Source: Oscarella lobularis
Lineage: Eukaryota > Porifera > Homoscleromorpha > Homosclerophorida > Oscarellidae
Reading direction: 5' to 3'
Assembly (NCBI RefSeq): GCF_947507565.1
Contig: NC_089191.1
Location: forward strand, 1,674,001-1,738,000
Length of the DNA: 64,000 nt
This document shows, piece after piece, positions 1 to 10,968 of the stretch. A program made the position numbers and the translations under genes. The notes beneath the pieces were generated by a model. The model saw only the letters and a list, made by a program, of their open reading frames with translations, ran no database searches and had not been told where the DNA came from. Numbering within the stretch: position 1 is the first letter of the stretch; each line of letters begins with the position of its first letter.

Positions 1-452
1 TTGTACTCATAAGCGAACGTCATCCATGTAAGACAATTTGATTTATTCACGTGCTTAGACAACCCCGTGGAGCAATAGTCGACGACATCCTCAAACAGAA
101 GACGATCAGCAGTACAGAAAAGAGTGACGTCATTACCGGAAGTGATTGAAATTTTTCCCGTATATGCGAACTCGACGAGGGCCTCCATGGAGGCCGAATC
201 GACGTCGCGAAGGTGAATTCGCTCTTTGGAGCTTTCGTGCATGTTTATTGTAAACATTGTACGGAAATAGGCGCTCGCCGAAGCGAGCACGAGTCGATGA
301 GCGGGAATTTCGACGCCGTTGTCGAGAATTAAGACGACGTCGATGAATGTCTTCGACAGACGATCATTTTGAGCAGATCGCAGCAATTCGGACGATCGTT
401 CTGCCTTAGAAAAGGACAATTCGTAAGTTGTTGGCCTCGTGGTGAAATCCAT
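1..452 (-). CDS. BTB/POZ domain protein (KLHL-like), 5' part only
   Basis: Reading from 452 leftwards there is an open frame of 150 codons that runs off the window edge. The start is the ATG at 450-452, the first in-frame ATG. After about 40 residues the protein reads KTFIDVVLILDNG, then IPAHRLVLASASAYFRTMF, then a MEALVEFAYTGKI segment. These are the hallmark pieces of a BTB/POZ domain (D..L, H+xxLaxxSxYFxxMF, FxYTG). The following FEDVVDYCSTGL matches the end of the BTB fold and the lead-in to a BACK domain. BTB-BACK proteins are usually dimeric substrate adaptors for cullin-3 ubiquitin ligases in the cytoplasm. No intron is seen in this part. Whether Kelch repeats follow lies outside the window, so the KLHL label is an inference. 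Confidence 0.8.
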   Translation of the reverse strand, partial: MDFTTRPTTYELSFSKAERSSELLRSAQNDRLSKTFIDVVLILDNGVEIPAHRLVLASASAYFRTMFTINMHESSKERIHLRDVDSASMEALVEFAYTGKISITSGNDVTLFCTADRLLFEDVVDYCSTGLSKHVNKSNCLTWMTFAYEY

Positions 453-2839
453 GCTTGGCGTAGTGTTTCACGTGCCAGACACGTGGCTCGAGGTGATCCC
501 GTATAAGCCCATGAGGTGCTTTCCAATATGAAAACGTCCGATTGCTCATTGGACCGCGCGTAGACATCCAAAAATAAACCTTCTAGTGACGTCACGTCAC
601 GTGTTTGATGTGAGGTTTCTTTCGAAGGCGATCGCCAGACTCGCCTTCTTCGTTTTGTGGCAATTCGTTGGCCAGTGAAGAGCTCCAAATCGTTATACCT
701 GTCCTTTACGTCGAATAGGATGCGAACGAGCGTCAATTGGGTATGGAATCGCGAACGAAGCGGTTCTTCGCGAACAAGCGACGAATAATCAGACCAGGAT
801 GAATCGTTAGCTTACCCAGCGCCAGGCGCGATCAAAGAAGTGCAACGAGCGACGACGACGAGGGTGAGATGGAAAAGGGTCCCCTTTCCCGGATCCTCGC
901 TTTTTCGCATAACTTCAAATATCGCCAGATGGGTTCATCTTCGTAGACAGCGTTTGCCGGTTAAAGCCGAAATCAGCGTGTACCAATAACGTTTCCATCA
1001 AACGGCTTTGACGTACTTTTTCCCGATGCAGGGTAGTCCTTTGTCATCAGAGACCTTCGGCGAGACGAGGCTCGCCGCCGTGCGGGCCAGCAGCTGCTTA
1101 GGCTCTCCGCTACAGTACAGTGGGTGGGGGAGTAGGAGAATTAAGTTACGACTTCGATGAACACCGTTTGTTTCAGCAGGAAGGACGCGGTGGGGCGACA
1201 CCCCTCTCTCAGGCCCCCTCTGCAATTTACCTGGTATATGGTTTCTGAATAGCAATCTACCCCACTCCAGCGCTGCGGCGACAATCACCTAAAGATAACA
1301 AGGAAGCGAAGTCAATTACTTCCTTAGCTTCCGAGAAAGCCAACATTATTATTCAGTTTGTACGGTATCACCAATTAGCCTAACCACTCTAACAGAGCAG
1401 ATGCGATGATCAGAAAGGGATACCGTAGAAAGAGTCTTTTCGACGGTCTTCTTCGAAACTGGAAGGCTGTTAGTGAAGAATTTTGCTTTCTCTCCATGCG
1501 GAAGGGCGTGGCGATAAAGTAATCGTATCACCCACCAAGATGGATTGGGTTTCTCAAACCAGTGATGCAGATAAGATCCAGCTGGTTGGCTTCATGCAGT
1601 AACTGCGGCTTCGTGATACCTGGGGCATTACACTCAGCAGTAATTCAGTGAAAAAATGCAATCTACAGTAAGTAAGAAGTGAAACTAGAACGTAGCAGTC
1701 GCCGTCAACTGAAAACTTTGCTCGTTAAAGAGGTTTGGCAAGCCGCCGTTAGTTTCAAACGTTCAATAAATGTAGAGCACCGCACAGTGTGCGTTGATGC
1801 TGCTTTATGTGTAGAAATAGCATAACGTCCTAAAGAATGCCATCGCCTTCGGTTAATATTTTGCTTATGTCGCAGCTGCACAGGAGGGAGATTGCTTTTC
1901 ATTAGCTCCAATGTTCAGAAGCGGGTCTGAGAGATGCGGGATGCCCCCGAGTTGTTCTCTATACCAAAATATCGAAGCCATAACATGTCGTCCTGCTCCC
2001 CGCCCACTACACTTCAGAGGAGAGCCCAGAGTACTGCCTTTCAACAGAACTTAGTTTTATCGTCCGAACGGCGCTGAGTCTCGTCTCGCCGAAAGTCTCT
2101 GTTGGCTATCGACTACCCGACATCGTGACTCTGTCAAAGCGTTATTGCTATAAAAGCTATAAACTCTATTTTAGGTAAATCGAGCAACCAGAGTAGTTTG
2201 ACAGTGGTATGTGATGCACTCGACGCGTCTCAGTGCGTGGTTTCCATGGAAGAGAACTCTCCTCTCCTCAGTCGTAAGTCGAATTCTTTTCTCCCTTGAC
2301 TTGAGAGACGCTATGAGCTATAATATCAGTGCTCCTGCAACTTAAATAAACTATATTGGCGTGCAATGTTTACAACTGACTCTTCTCTCTATATAGCTCC
2401 TACACATGGAGCATTGCTTATTTGTAGAAGGAGGGGGTCTTAGCACGTTGAACAGACGTGTCTCTGACGTTATAAATCGCTAAATGGAAGCCGATTGAAG
2501 TCATTGGCTCACATCGCTCGTGCATGGTCAAGCAGCCGTAGATGTAAGTGGTCATAATTCTTCTAAGTGCTCACGTGCAATTCACCTCAATTCTTTGCAT
2601 CCTCCTAGAAAACATAAAAATGTGAAGTCGTCTCATGAGTTACGCACTCACTGCTCCTTGGTATAAGGAGAGCCCGAGAGGGGTCATATAAATGAGGTCA
2701 CGCTCGGGCGAGCTCTTTGCTGTATGCTTTGGAGGAAAGCTTATAAGTCACGCCAAGCGTATACACCGGACGATCATGCTGATCATGCGTCTCAAGCTGT
2801 ACGGGATATCTTTCATTCTTTCTTAGGTCCGGTCGAAGG
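453..2839. other. Gene-poor stretch upstream of the receptor kinase gene
   Basis: Only short open frames with no recognisable domain occur here. Around 2210-2300 there is a partial copy of the dispersed repeat that is fuller at 9215, 33600 and 61915 (shared GTCTCAGTG and CAGTCGTAAGTC words). No RNA gene or clear promoter motif was recognised. Confidence 0.5.
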
Positions 2840-5800
2840 ATGTCCTTAGTTTCTAGCTGCGTCGTCGTCGTTGCTGTCACAGCGCTGTTTTTTAGTCTCG
2901 TGCGTACGAGTCACTTTCGCGGGTTTACAATGAATATTCAGCCTGTTGGCAAGCCCGACAGTGAAAATGGAACGGTAAGTACTCTCTACCGCACCGAGGT
3001 TTTGTCAAGAATTAGGAACGCACTACTACACTATAAAGCAATTCTTTTCTTTTGCACGACTATTCTTCTAGTGTATTAGCACGTTAGTTCGAGGAAGTGA
3101 GTTCCAAACTTATTAGTCGCACTGACGTACGTAGCACCTAGGTCCGGTTCCGTCGTGGATATACGGCATCTTCTGGATGCCTGATGCTTAAACTCGACTC
3201 TGTATTAGCTAAGCGTGTGCTTCTAATATTTATAGGTTATGGACTGATGTTCGTGCAGTATATCATTTAGATTTAGGGGAGTAGGGGCGTGACTTATTGA
3301 AGAGCAGTAACTAAGCCCCGAGTGCTCTAAATGATATCATAATGCACGCTAATAACTCCATAAGTCATTCATTACGAATTCCTAGCAAAGTGACATGCAC
3401 ACCCCTTTGCAATAACTAATGTCACAAGCATTTGGTGTCTGACCGCTGCAACATGAAGGGGGTTTCTTCGAGAGCACTACACTATAGGGTTCAGCGTTTC
3501 CTCATGGATGATATTTAGTAGTGTATTCACGACGGTTTCATGTATACGCCTATTTAGGCTTTAGCGACTTTTTCTATTAGTGTCGTGTCTTGTTGTACAT
3601 TGTTCCTTTTGCTTTGTAGGTGCGTTTGACTTTTCATATTACGTGGGAACGCCAGAGTTCGGAGGGAAAGTGCACTTCTGCTTCAGTGAGATCGCAAAGC
3701 CTTCTTGGTTCACCCGTGAAATTTCGATGTTTGTCCAACAATTGCGGCACCCAACTGCTTCCTGTTTCAATGGAATACATCTGCACGTCGTTTAGCAATA
3801 CCGATGACTGGTCGTCTGGTACAAACGAAATTGCTTTTTCTTTACCTCAGCCCGAAGGAAAAGAGTTTGTTATTGGGTAAAACTCTAATATGAGACAGAG
3901 AAGCGCCACCTTTGCCTTACATCTTTTAATTAATAGGAATAATTTTGACGGAACTTACAAATGCTGTCGTGTAGAGACGATCAATGCTTATGGAGAAGAC
4001 ATCCGATTTCAAGCGAAATTTTCGTTTGAATCACGTGCAAACAATTCTAGCATCGTCAAAGCCGGTCATCCTAATCATAGTCCTGTCACTGGCGCAGTTC
4101 CAATCCTTCGGCTCCCTCTGGGATGCTATTCTGAAATTGTTATTGCCACATTTGATCCTGATAGTGACGACGTCAAATGCCGATGGAGTCGTTCGTCCGC
4201 AGATCCGAGCAAGGACGAGTGCGGTTCAGCGTGCTTGGAAGAAAATTTTGCACCGAATTTTTTTAACGCAACCCTTCTGGAGGCAAGTATTGTATCTAGT
4301 TATTTTATAAAATAGTTATAAATCGTTTTTTATTTAAAGCGTTGCCTAATGTCGTGCACGTAATAATTTACGTAGAGAGTTTGGCTTCTGTAGCACGTAC
4401 ATTTATTTAATTTATTTGTTTTTAACTTTCCTCATATTGTTCATTATTAATGTGTCCTTCTTAGGAGGAATGTGCATTAAAGTGGACTCCTTTTAAGGCT
4501 GGCTTCTACTCAGTTGCAATCCAGCTCGAAGATTTCTATCCCACTGACGTGGCCCGAACGAGCGCTTTGAGCAGTATTCCTCTTCAGTGGATTATCGATG
4601 TTGTTGACACAGGTGCGCCGTGCTGGTCGCGTCCTATGTTTCCCAAACAAGTTCACATTCAACGCCAACAGCCTCGCTGTTTTGCCGCTAAAATCGGTGA
4701 AAATCTAGCTCTTACAATTCTAATCGAACAGCCGGATTCTCCCATTCACGAGTAGAACTGACAAATTTGTAGTATTCTCACTGCACTTACAAACTTTTTA
4801 GGACTGTCGAAGCTGCCTATGCTTTTCCGCGAGGTATGTCGGCATCTGATTTAGTAGACTTGGGCAACGGAACTAAGTCGGTCACATTTGCGTGGTCTCC
4901 TGACATGGAACAAGGAAATCGCAGTTATCTCATGTGCTTTCAATTTTTTGACGATACACGGTTTGATGTAAATAATATTATTTTTGAAATCTATTATGTT
5001 CTTTTTAGAATGCCTTCAAATCAAGTATGCTTTGCACTTGTTACGTCCAGTGCGTAGGTGTATTTTATTTCGAGATCTTATTTGTTTTTTTTCTAGTGGA
5101 GCAACCGATGCCAATTCTAAATACCGGAAATACGACGGCTTTTTTCAGTGATGAAGTGGCGCCTCGTGTAGTGGCAAGCATTAAATTTGACCAAGACGTA
5201 AGTTGTATGAAAGGTATATAAGAAGATAATGTTTTGGGATTATCGAATTCGCGGTGAATAAAATATTTAGTTCTTCGGCAACCTAACGTATTTTATGTTA
5301 AACTTTTTCTTACTTTTTTCCCAGGTTAAAAATCCCACGGTTGGTCCTCGGTACATTTTTGTTTATCACGTCAAAAGCGGTGCGCTAATCCAGCAAATCG
5401 ACTCTTTTAACAGAAGTCTTGTGAGCGTGGGCGCCGATTCGAGAACAGTCTCTTTCGAACTAAACGCATATCGGCAAGGCGAAGAGTATGAAATCGTGTT
5501 TGAAGAAGGAGTTGTGGTTGGTGCTGGCGCTTTCTGCTCCGGTGGAGGTCCTGTCGCAAAAGGAATATTTGCCGGTGAATGGACCTTTATCCTATTTTCT
5601 GACTGCAATTCCATTAATGTTACTTGCAATGAAAGTTCTATATGCATTAGAACTTGGATGGGCCCTAGATGTCACTGCGGGAATGTTTTTGAAGACAACG
5701 GACTAAGGCGCTGCGACGATGTAGACGAGTGTTTCTTTCACATTCATAACTGTCACGAACATGCCAAGTGCACTGACACTCTTGGAAGTTTCACGTGCAC

Positions 5801-8399
5801 TTGTCCGAGTGGCTACTCCGGAGACGGTATTGTATGCGAAGATATCGACGAATGTACTTCTGGTTTAGACGACTGTCGCCAATTCACCAACTGTCTAAAT
5901 ACTTTGGGGTCGTTTGAGTGCATTTGCAACGTTGGTTTCTCTGGCGACGGTGTCACTTGCGTAGACGTAAATGAATGTTTGGAACATTTTCATAACTGTG
6001 ACGAAAATGCCTACTGTGAAAACACGTTAGGAAGTTTCACGTGCAATTGCCTGAGTGGATTTTCTGGAGACGGCGTCGTGTGCGAGGACATCGATGAATG
6101 CACTTCTGGTTCAAATAACTGTCCCAAAAACGCCAACTGCAACAACACTATAGGATCATTTGATTGCATTTGCCAAGTTGGTTTCTCTGGCAATGGATCT
6201 ACATGTTTCGACGTAAACGAATGTAAGGAAAAATTGGACTTGCAATGTGATGACCTCACTCAACGCTGCATCAACACTTACGGAGGCTACGACTGCGCTT
6301 GCAAGGAAGGATACAGCGTCGATTCGTTTGCAACTACGGTTCCTTCTCGACCTGTTTGCCAGAGGTGGGGAATTTGTAGCAATGTGACAGGAACGCTTGA
6401 GTGTGCGTGCCTAAGTGGTCTAGCTTGGAAGGGAGACATTTGCGTAGACATCGATGAATGCAGCGCTTCGGAATCTAACAATTGTCATCAGTTTGCCAAT
6501 TGCTTGAATGTATTTCGTTCGTACAAGTGTCAGTGCATTGATGGGTATCATGGAAACGGAACTCACTGCGAGGGTAAGTCTAATGAGTTAAATTTTTAGG
6601 GCGACGTTTAAGCGTGTTGTATCTTCGCCTTATCTTTTTTTTGTTTTTTTCAGTTTCATCTCCTTCTTCGTTTTCTGTAACAACTACAGTTGCAGTCGTC
6701 GTGTCCGTCTTTGTCTTGGGTTTACTTTTGGTTGCTGGCATCTGTACATATCGCCGTCGCAGGAAGCTTTTCTGTCGTGCCAAAATTAGTTTGGACTTGG
6801 TCGAAGTGTCTGACGGTTGGGAAATAAATCGCGGCGACTTAATGCTCCTGGAACAGATTGGCAAAGGCTTTTTTGGAATGGTCTTCAGAGCAAAGTTTTA
6901 TCATTCTCTTGGCAAACTGTCAAAGAAGAAAATAAAAGTTGAGGAAACAATAGCAACGGTCGTTGCCTGTAAGGTTCTTAAAGGTAAAAAATCAAAAATA
7001 CTTCATCTTTTGAGTTGGTTGACTAGGACGGTTTCTTTTTATTTAACGTAATTTTTAATTTTATTATTTTGTTTAGAAATGTCACATGAGGACTCCGAAG
7101 CTGACTTCTTGGAAGAAATCGAACTGATGAAAAAAATCGGGCGGCATCAGCACATTGTTGGCATGCTTGGGTGCATTACAGAAAGTCAGCCGTTTTGCCT
7201 ACTTTTGGAGTATTGCTTCCGAGGCAATCTACTTGACTATCTCAGGAAAAGCCGAAGTCAAGTAAGTAGTGTAGTCATTGCTAAGTAGTTAAGTATGTGT
7301 AAACTTCAGTGTTTGAAAAACAGACTATTCCCTACCTATAACTATGAATTTTGAATTTAGCATTCCCGCCAAATGCTTTCTAAGAAATTTCAAAGGGCTT
7401 TAGAAGATACTGTCGGACCAAGAACAAATGTTACTGACAGTGAAGAAGACACAGCTAAAGTTCGCTTGGTTAACGAGATGAGCATGAAGGAAGTGCACGT
7501 CGTGACGTTGGAAGACGAAGACAAAAGCAAGGTTGCGCCTCAGACCGACTTTACGGCTCTTGATCTGCTGTCGTACACTTGGCAAATTTCATCGGGAATG
7601 GTGCGAATCAAGCTTTTTGGAGCAAATGTCGTTTGCTCGCTAGACGATTGTTTAATGATAGTTTTTTAATTAGGAATATCTGACCGGTAAAGGTGTTGTT
7701 CATCGCGACTTGGCTTGTCGAAACGTGCTCGTCTGCGAAGACAATCTTCTTAAGGTGTCGGACTTCGGACTAGCAAGAGCCGTCTACCAGGACGGCATCT
7801 ATTCTCACAAAACAGCGAGGCGGCTTCCTTTCCGTTGGATGGCCATAGAGGCAATTCAAAAGCGTATTTTTAGCCAGCCAACCGACGTGTAATTATATAG
7901 TTCTCTCCATTTGGAGTTAATTTGGAAAGGTTGTATCATGTTTAGGTGGTCATTTGGAGTTGTCATGTGGGAAATTTTCACTCTCGGTACAGTCTCTTTT
8001 TATTTTTGAATATTGGAATATAATAATCACATTGGCCGCTAGGAAATTTTCCTTATCCTTCCGTTTCTAGTCGAGATCTCCTACAATATTTGACCAAAGG
8101 CAATCGACTGTCTTGTCCCGGGAACTGCAGCGAAGAATTGTTTGTCAATTGATGCAAAATATTCTGCCTAATCTGCGTTTCTGCTCAGGTATATGACGAT
8201 GTCGAATTGTTGGAACGCTGACCCGGAAAAAAGGCCAACGTTCAGCCATCTTTCGGAGAAACTGGGTATAATGTTGGAAGAACAAAACCCAAGCAAGTAT
8301 CTTGATCTTGAAGTTCCATTCTTGGAGCTCAATTTGGCAATGGAATCAGAAGATTCGGGATCGGACAGTGTCGAAGAACGCAACTCCAGCAAGACCTAA
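2840..8399 (+). CDS. Receptor tyrosine kinase with cbEGF repeats, 15 exons
   Basis: A single-pass receptor tyrosine kinase of about 1302 residues. My splice model keeps frame throughout: 2840-2974, 3620-3876, 3937-4282, 4465-4751, 4802-4967, 5009-5057, 5097-5197, 5325-6573, 6654-6983, 7077-7261, 7361-7600, 7674-7888, 7946-7986, 8043-8139, 8189-8399. Exon 1 encodes a hydrophobic signal peptide. The outer half of the ectodomain has a cysteine-containing module around DPDSDDVKCRWS, seen in uncharacterised invertebrate receptors. Residues about 545-862 hold six calcium-binding EGF repeats (D[VI][DN]EC starts) plus two divergent EGF units. The membrane span is near 871-894. The kinase has the loop GKGFFGMV, the lysine in VACKVLK, HRDLACRN, DFG, RWMAIEA, WSFGVVMWE and a CW..DPEKRPTF end. 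Exon 11 supplies a charged insert of about 60 residues between the lobes (split kinase). The activation loop has two tyrosines. All catalytic residues are present, so the gene looks functional. No orthologue is assigned. Confidence 0.9.
4283..4464 (+). other. GC-AG intron of the receptor kinase gene
   Basis: Exon 3 ends in GAG and is followed by GCAAGT. Only this GC donor keeps the frame into exon 4, which starts GAGGAATGT. The nearby GT at 4286-4287 would give a stop within a few codons. Confidence 0.75.
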
Positions 8400-10968
8400 G
8401 AATTCTGCCTAAAATGCAGACTTAGAAAACTGTCTGGACGCCTCTCTATGCGTAGCTAGGTAAGTCCGTTTTTTGTTTTCTTCAGTCCGTTAGAGTTAAA
8501 TGGCCGATTTCTTTTCTGTGATGCACTGAAGTTATCATACATGTATTAGGGTCTGTGACAGCTGCTATCGATGGTTAGAGTAATGTGCACTCTGATGTTA
8601 CTTTGTCGATTAGGTTGCTAGATTCAGTTAGATTTGTGCATGCCATGCCGACGGATAGTTTAGCGTTGCGTAATTTTTTTCTGATCACCTAAGGAAGATT
8701 CATGATATTCGAGATTTTAGTGTTGACCTGGCTCGCCTGGCTCGTCCTCGTGAGTGGCGCGTCCTGTTTCGCGAGTGTCTCGGCCATATAATCCGCGTGT
8801 GCTTTAATTAATTAAGGAGGACCATAAAAGTTTTTTCATCGTAGAAGACGATGAAGATGAAAAGAAGCAAATCGTTTACATCCGGGGGCGAGATGCACTG
8901 GATCAATATTGAATATTCTCTGAGCCTTCCCAGGGGCTACTATTTTTGGTGGACAAAGAGGAAAACGCTGCATTTGGTTACAAAAATTTTACGTCCAGTC
9001 AGACGTATCTTCGCCGACGTCGAAATGCAGCAAAATGAGAGAGCATTTTTCCTGGATCCACCGGACCAACATGCCAATACATAGGTAAGAAAAATACGCA
9101 TCACGCCACATAAAAAGAGAAAGACAAAATAAACAGTCAAGCTACATCAGGGAAATTTTCTGCAAGGGCAAAATCACACACTCCACGTGGACATACACAT
9201 GTACTTTGTGTCGTTATCCGGGTAATGGTCGAGGAGACAAAGCTTTTGCCTGAATACACTCTAACCCGCGCATTGCGGCCTTTCGCACAGGCTTTCCAAG
9301 GCTGTTTCTCTAAGCGCTGGTGCTTTTACGAAAAGGTGAGGCTCCCGAAAGGGTCTCCCTCGCATTGCGAAGCGTAACGTAAAGTTCGACGGTACACTAA
9401 AAGTCTCAGTGCATGTATAAGGTTGGTCGTGGAATGATGCGTGCGCGTGATGTTCACAACGCTCGCTGCGAGCGAAAAGGGATTTTGAATCCCCAAATAG
9501 GGCCTCAGCCCATATGTTCTCTAATTAATTGAAAGTGTCGAGTTTCTAACAAGCCTTACTCTAAAATGGCTCTAAAAAATTAAGTCAAACGTGCATTTGC
9601 ATCTTCTCTATTGCAACATGAATAAATAACTAGGAGACAAGAGACAAGGATTGATTAATTAAATGCGGTAGTCCTAAAACAATCTCAACAATAGGAGCCT
9701 TTAGCAATGATCCTATTTTTCCTTCATGTAGTTCCCCCATCCGTAGGCAAGCTGACCTACGCTTGATGCTAATCCTACGATCAATGCAAAGATTGCCATC
9801 ACGGGTGAGGTAGTCGTGTTCCATGTTTTCCAAATTAAAATAGCAATTCGTAGCCAAAGGAGACGCAAAAGCAGTTAGAAAGAGGACAACAGTGATTATC
9901 CAGAAGAAGCGTCTCCAGCGTTTCACACGGGGCAGGAGAAAGTGAACAACACTATGAGAGAGAAATGAACTATAGCGCCTATGAAAAGAGCTTGGGACGC
10001 TTCTGTCAGCAAATGACATCTTCGCCTCTGAGCCCTTGGTCCAAAACTGAACAACCAGAATAAACAGTTTTGGATAATCCTACTACACAACAGAAACTGC
10101 GTCACTCTGCAACGGCGTGGCAGATAGCCACGATGATTGCTGAGATACCGGGGCAGTTGTGGTTCATCCCATCTCACATCGAGTAAACACGTCAACGCAA
10201 CGACGCAACGACTCAAAGGACGAATTGCCATCACGTGAAGTCGTGTGATTCAACGATTGCGTGCAATCTGCGCATATCGGCAGACTACCTCTAAATCCCT
10301 AATCGAATAACTAACAATATGCCTATACTCTGGATTGTGGAACGAGTGGGCGTTCCAAATCCTCGATCGCTGATAATTTGCCTTGCCACTTGGCCGTCGA
10401 CTACGCAGACTGTCCTGAGTTGATGTTTTACGCTTTGCTCGATCAACGTGAAGCAGTCGAAACGGCACCAAACGTAAGAAGTCTCACATACCGGTAATAT
10501 GGTTCGTAGAGTGCGGTGCCCCTCTCAAGGTAAGGATGGCGCACTAATTGGGTCAAAGTTTCAGACTTGTAGCACTAAATAAGGAGCCGCAGTAGGTGAG
10601 ATCGCTACCCCAGTTTTTTAGAGACGCGTTGGCGTGTCTTCTGTCGTCGTAGTACGCCTTTAGATTTTCCAGCGCTTTTGCATTGTTCTTCGAGAGCGTG
10701 TTTGACTGGGTGGAGCAATTAAGAGCACGCGATTGCTACTGGCCGTTCCGTAACCGTATACAGCTGCGAGTCTCTTTCTTCGCAACCACTCGAGAATTAA
10801 GGAAGTGGCTATTCAATAATAATAGAGTCACATATTGTCACCTACACGCACCCAGCGTCACTGCAACTTTAGATCAGCACATCAGACGCTGACGTCGCTT
10901 GTTAGCCTTGATGACAGTGTGAAATACATTGTACATTATTCGTTTTGTCGATCATTTTGTCAATTCAG
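8400..10968. other. Intergenic region between the two receptor genes
   Basis: It contains the 3' flank of the kinase gene, with a likely 3'-UTR intron (GTAAGT at about 8460 to TTCAG at about 8485), and one dispersed repeat copy. A 77-codon frame at 8851-9084 has no recognisable domain. No convincing gene was seen from 9500 to 10900. Confidence 0.45.
9215..9485 (+). repeat. Dispersed interspersed repeat, copy 1
   Basis: Shares ordered blocks with 33600-34005 and 61915-62250: CGTTATCCGG near the left end, AAAAGGTGAGGCTCCC, GCGTAACGTAAAG, GTCTCAGTG, and a CGCTCGCTGCGAGCG palindrome before GAAAAGGG. No coding capacity was seen. A short non-autonomous element is likely. Confidence 0.6.

Noticed and set aside
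329-736. 135-codon minus frame
   Set aside because: Its 3' half overlaps the BTB gene (1-452) in another frame, and it shows no domain of its own.
8851-9084. 77-codon frame with ATG
   Set aside because: No domain, no repeat elsewhere in the window, no neighbouring exon in phase.
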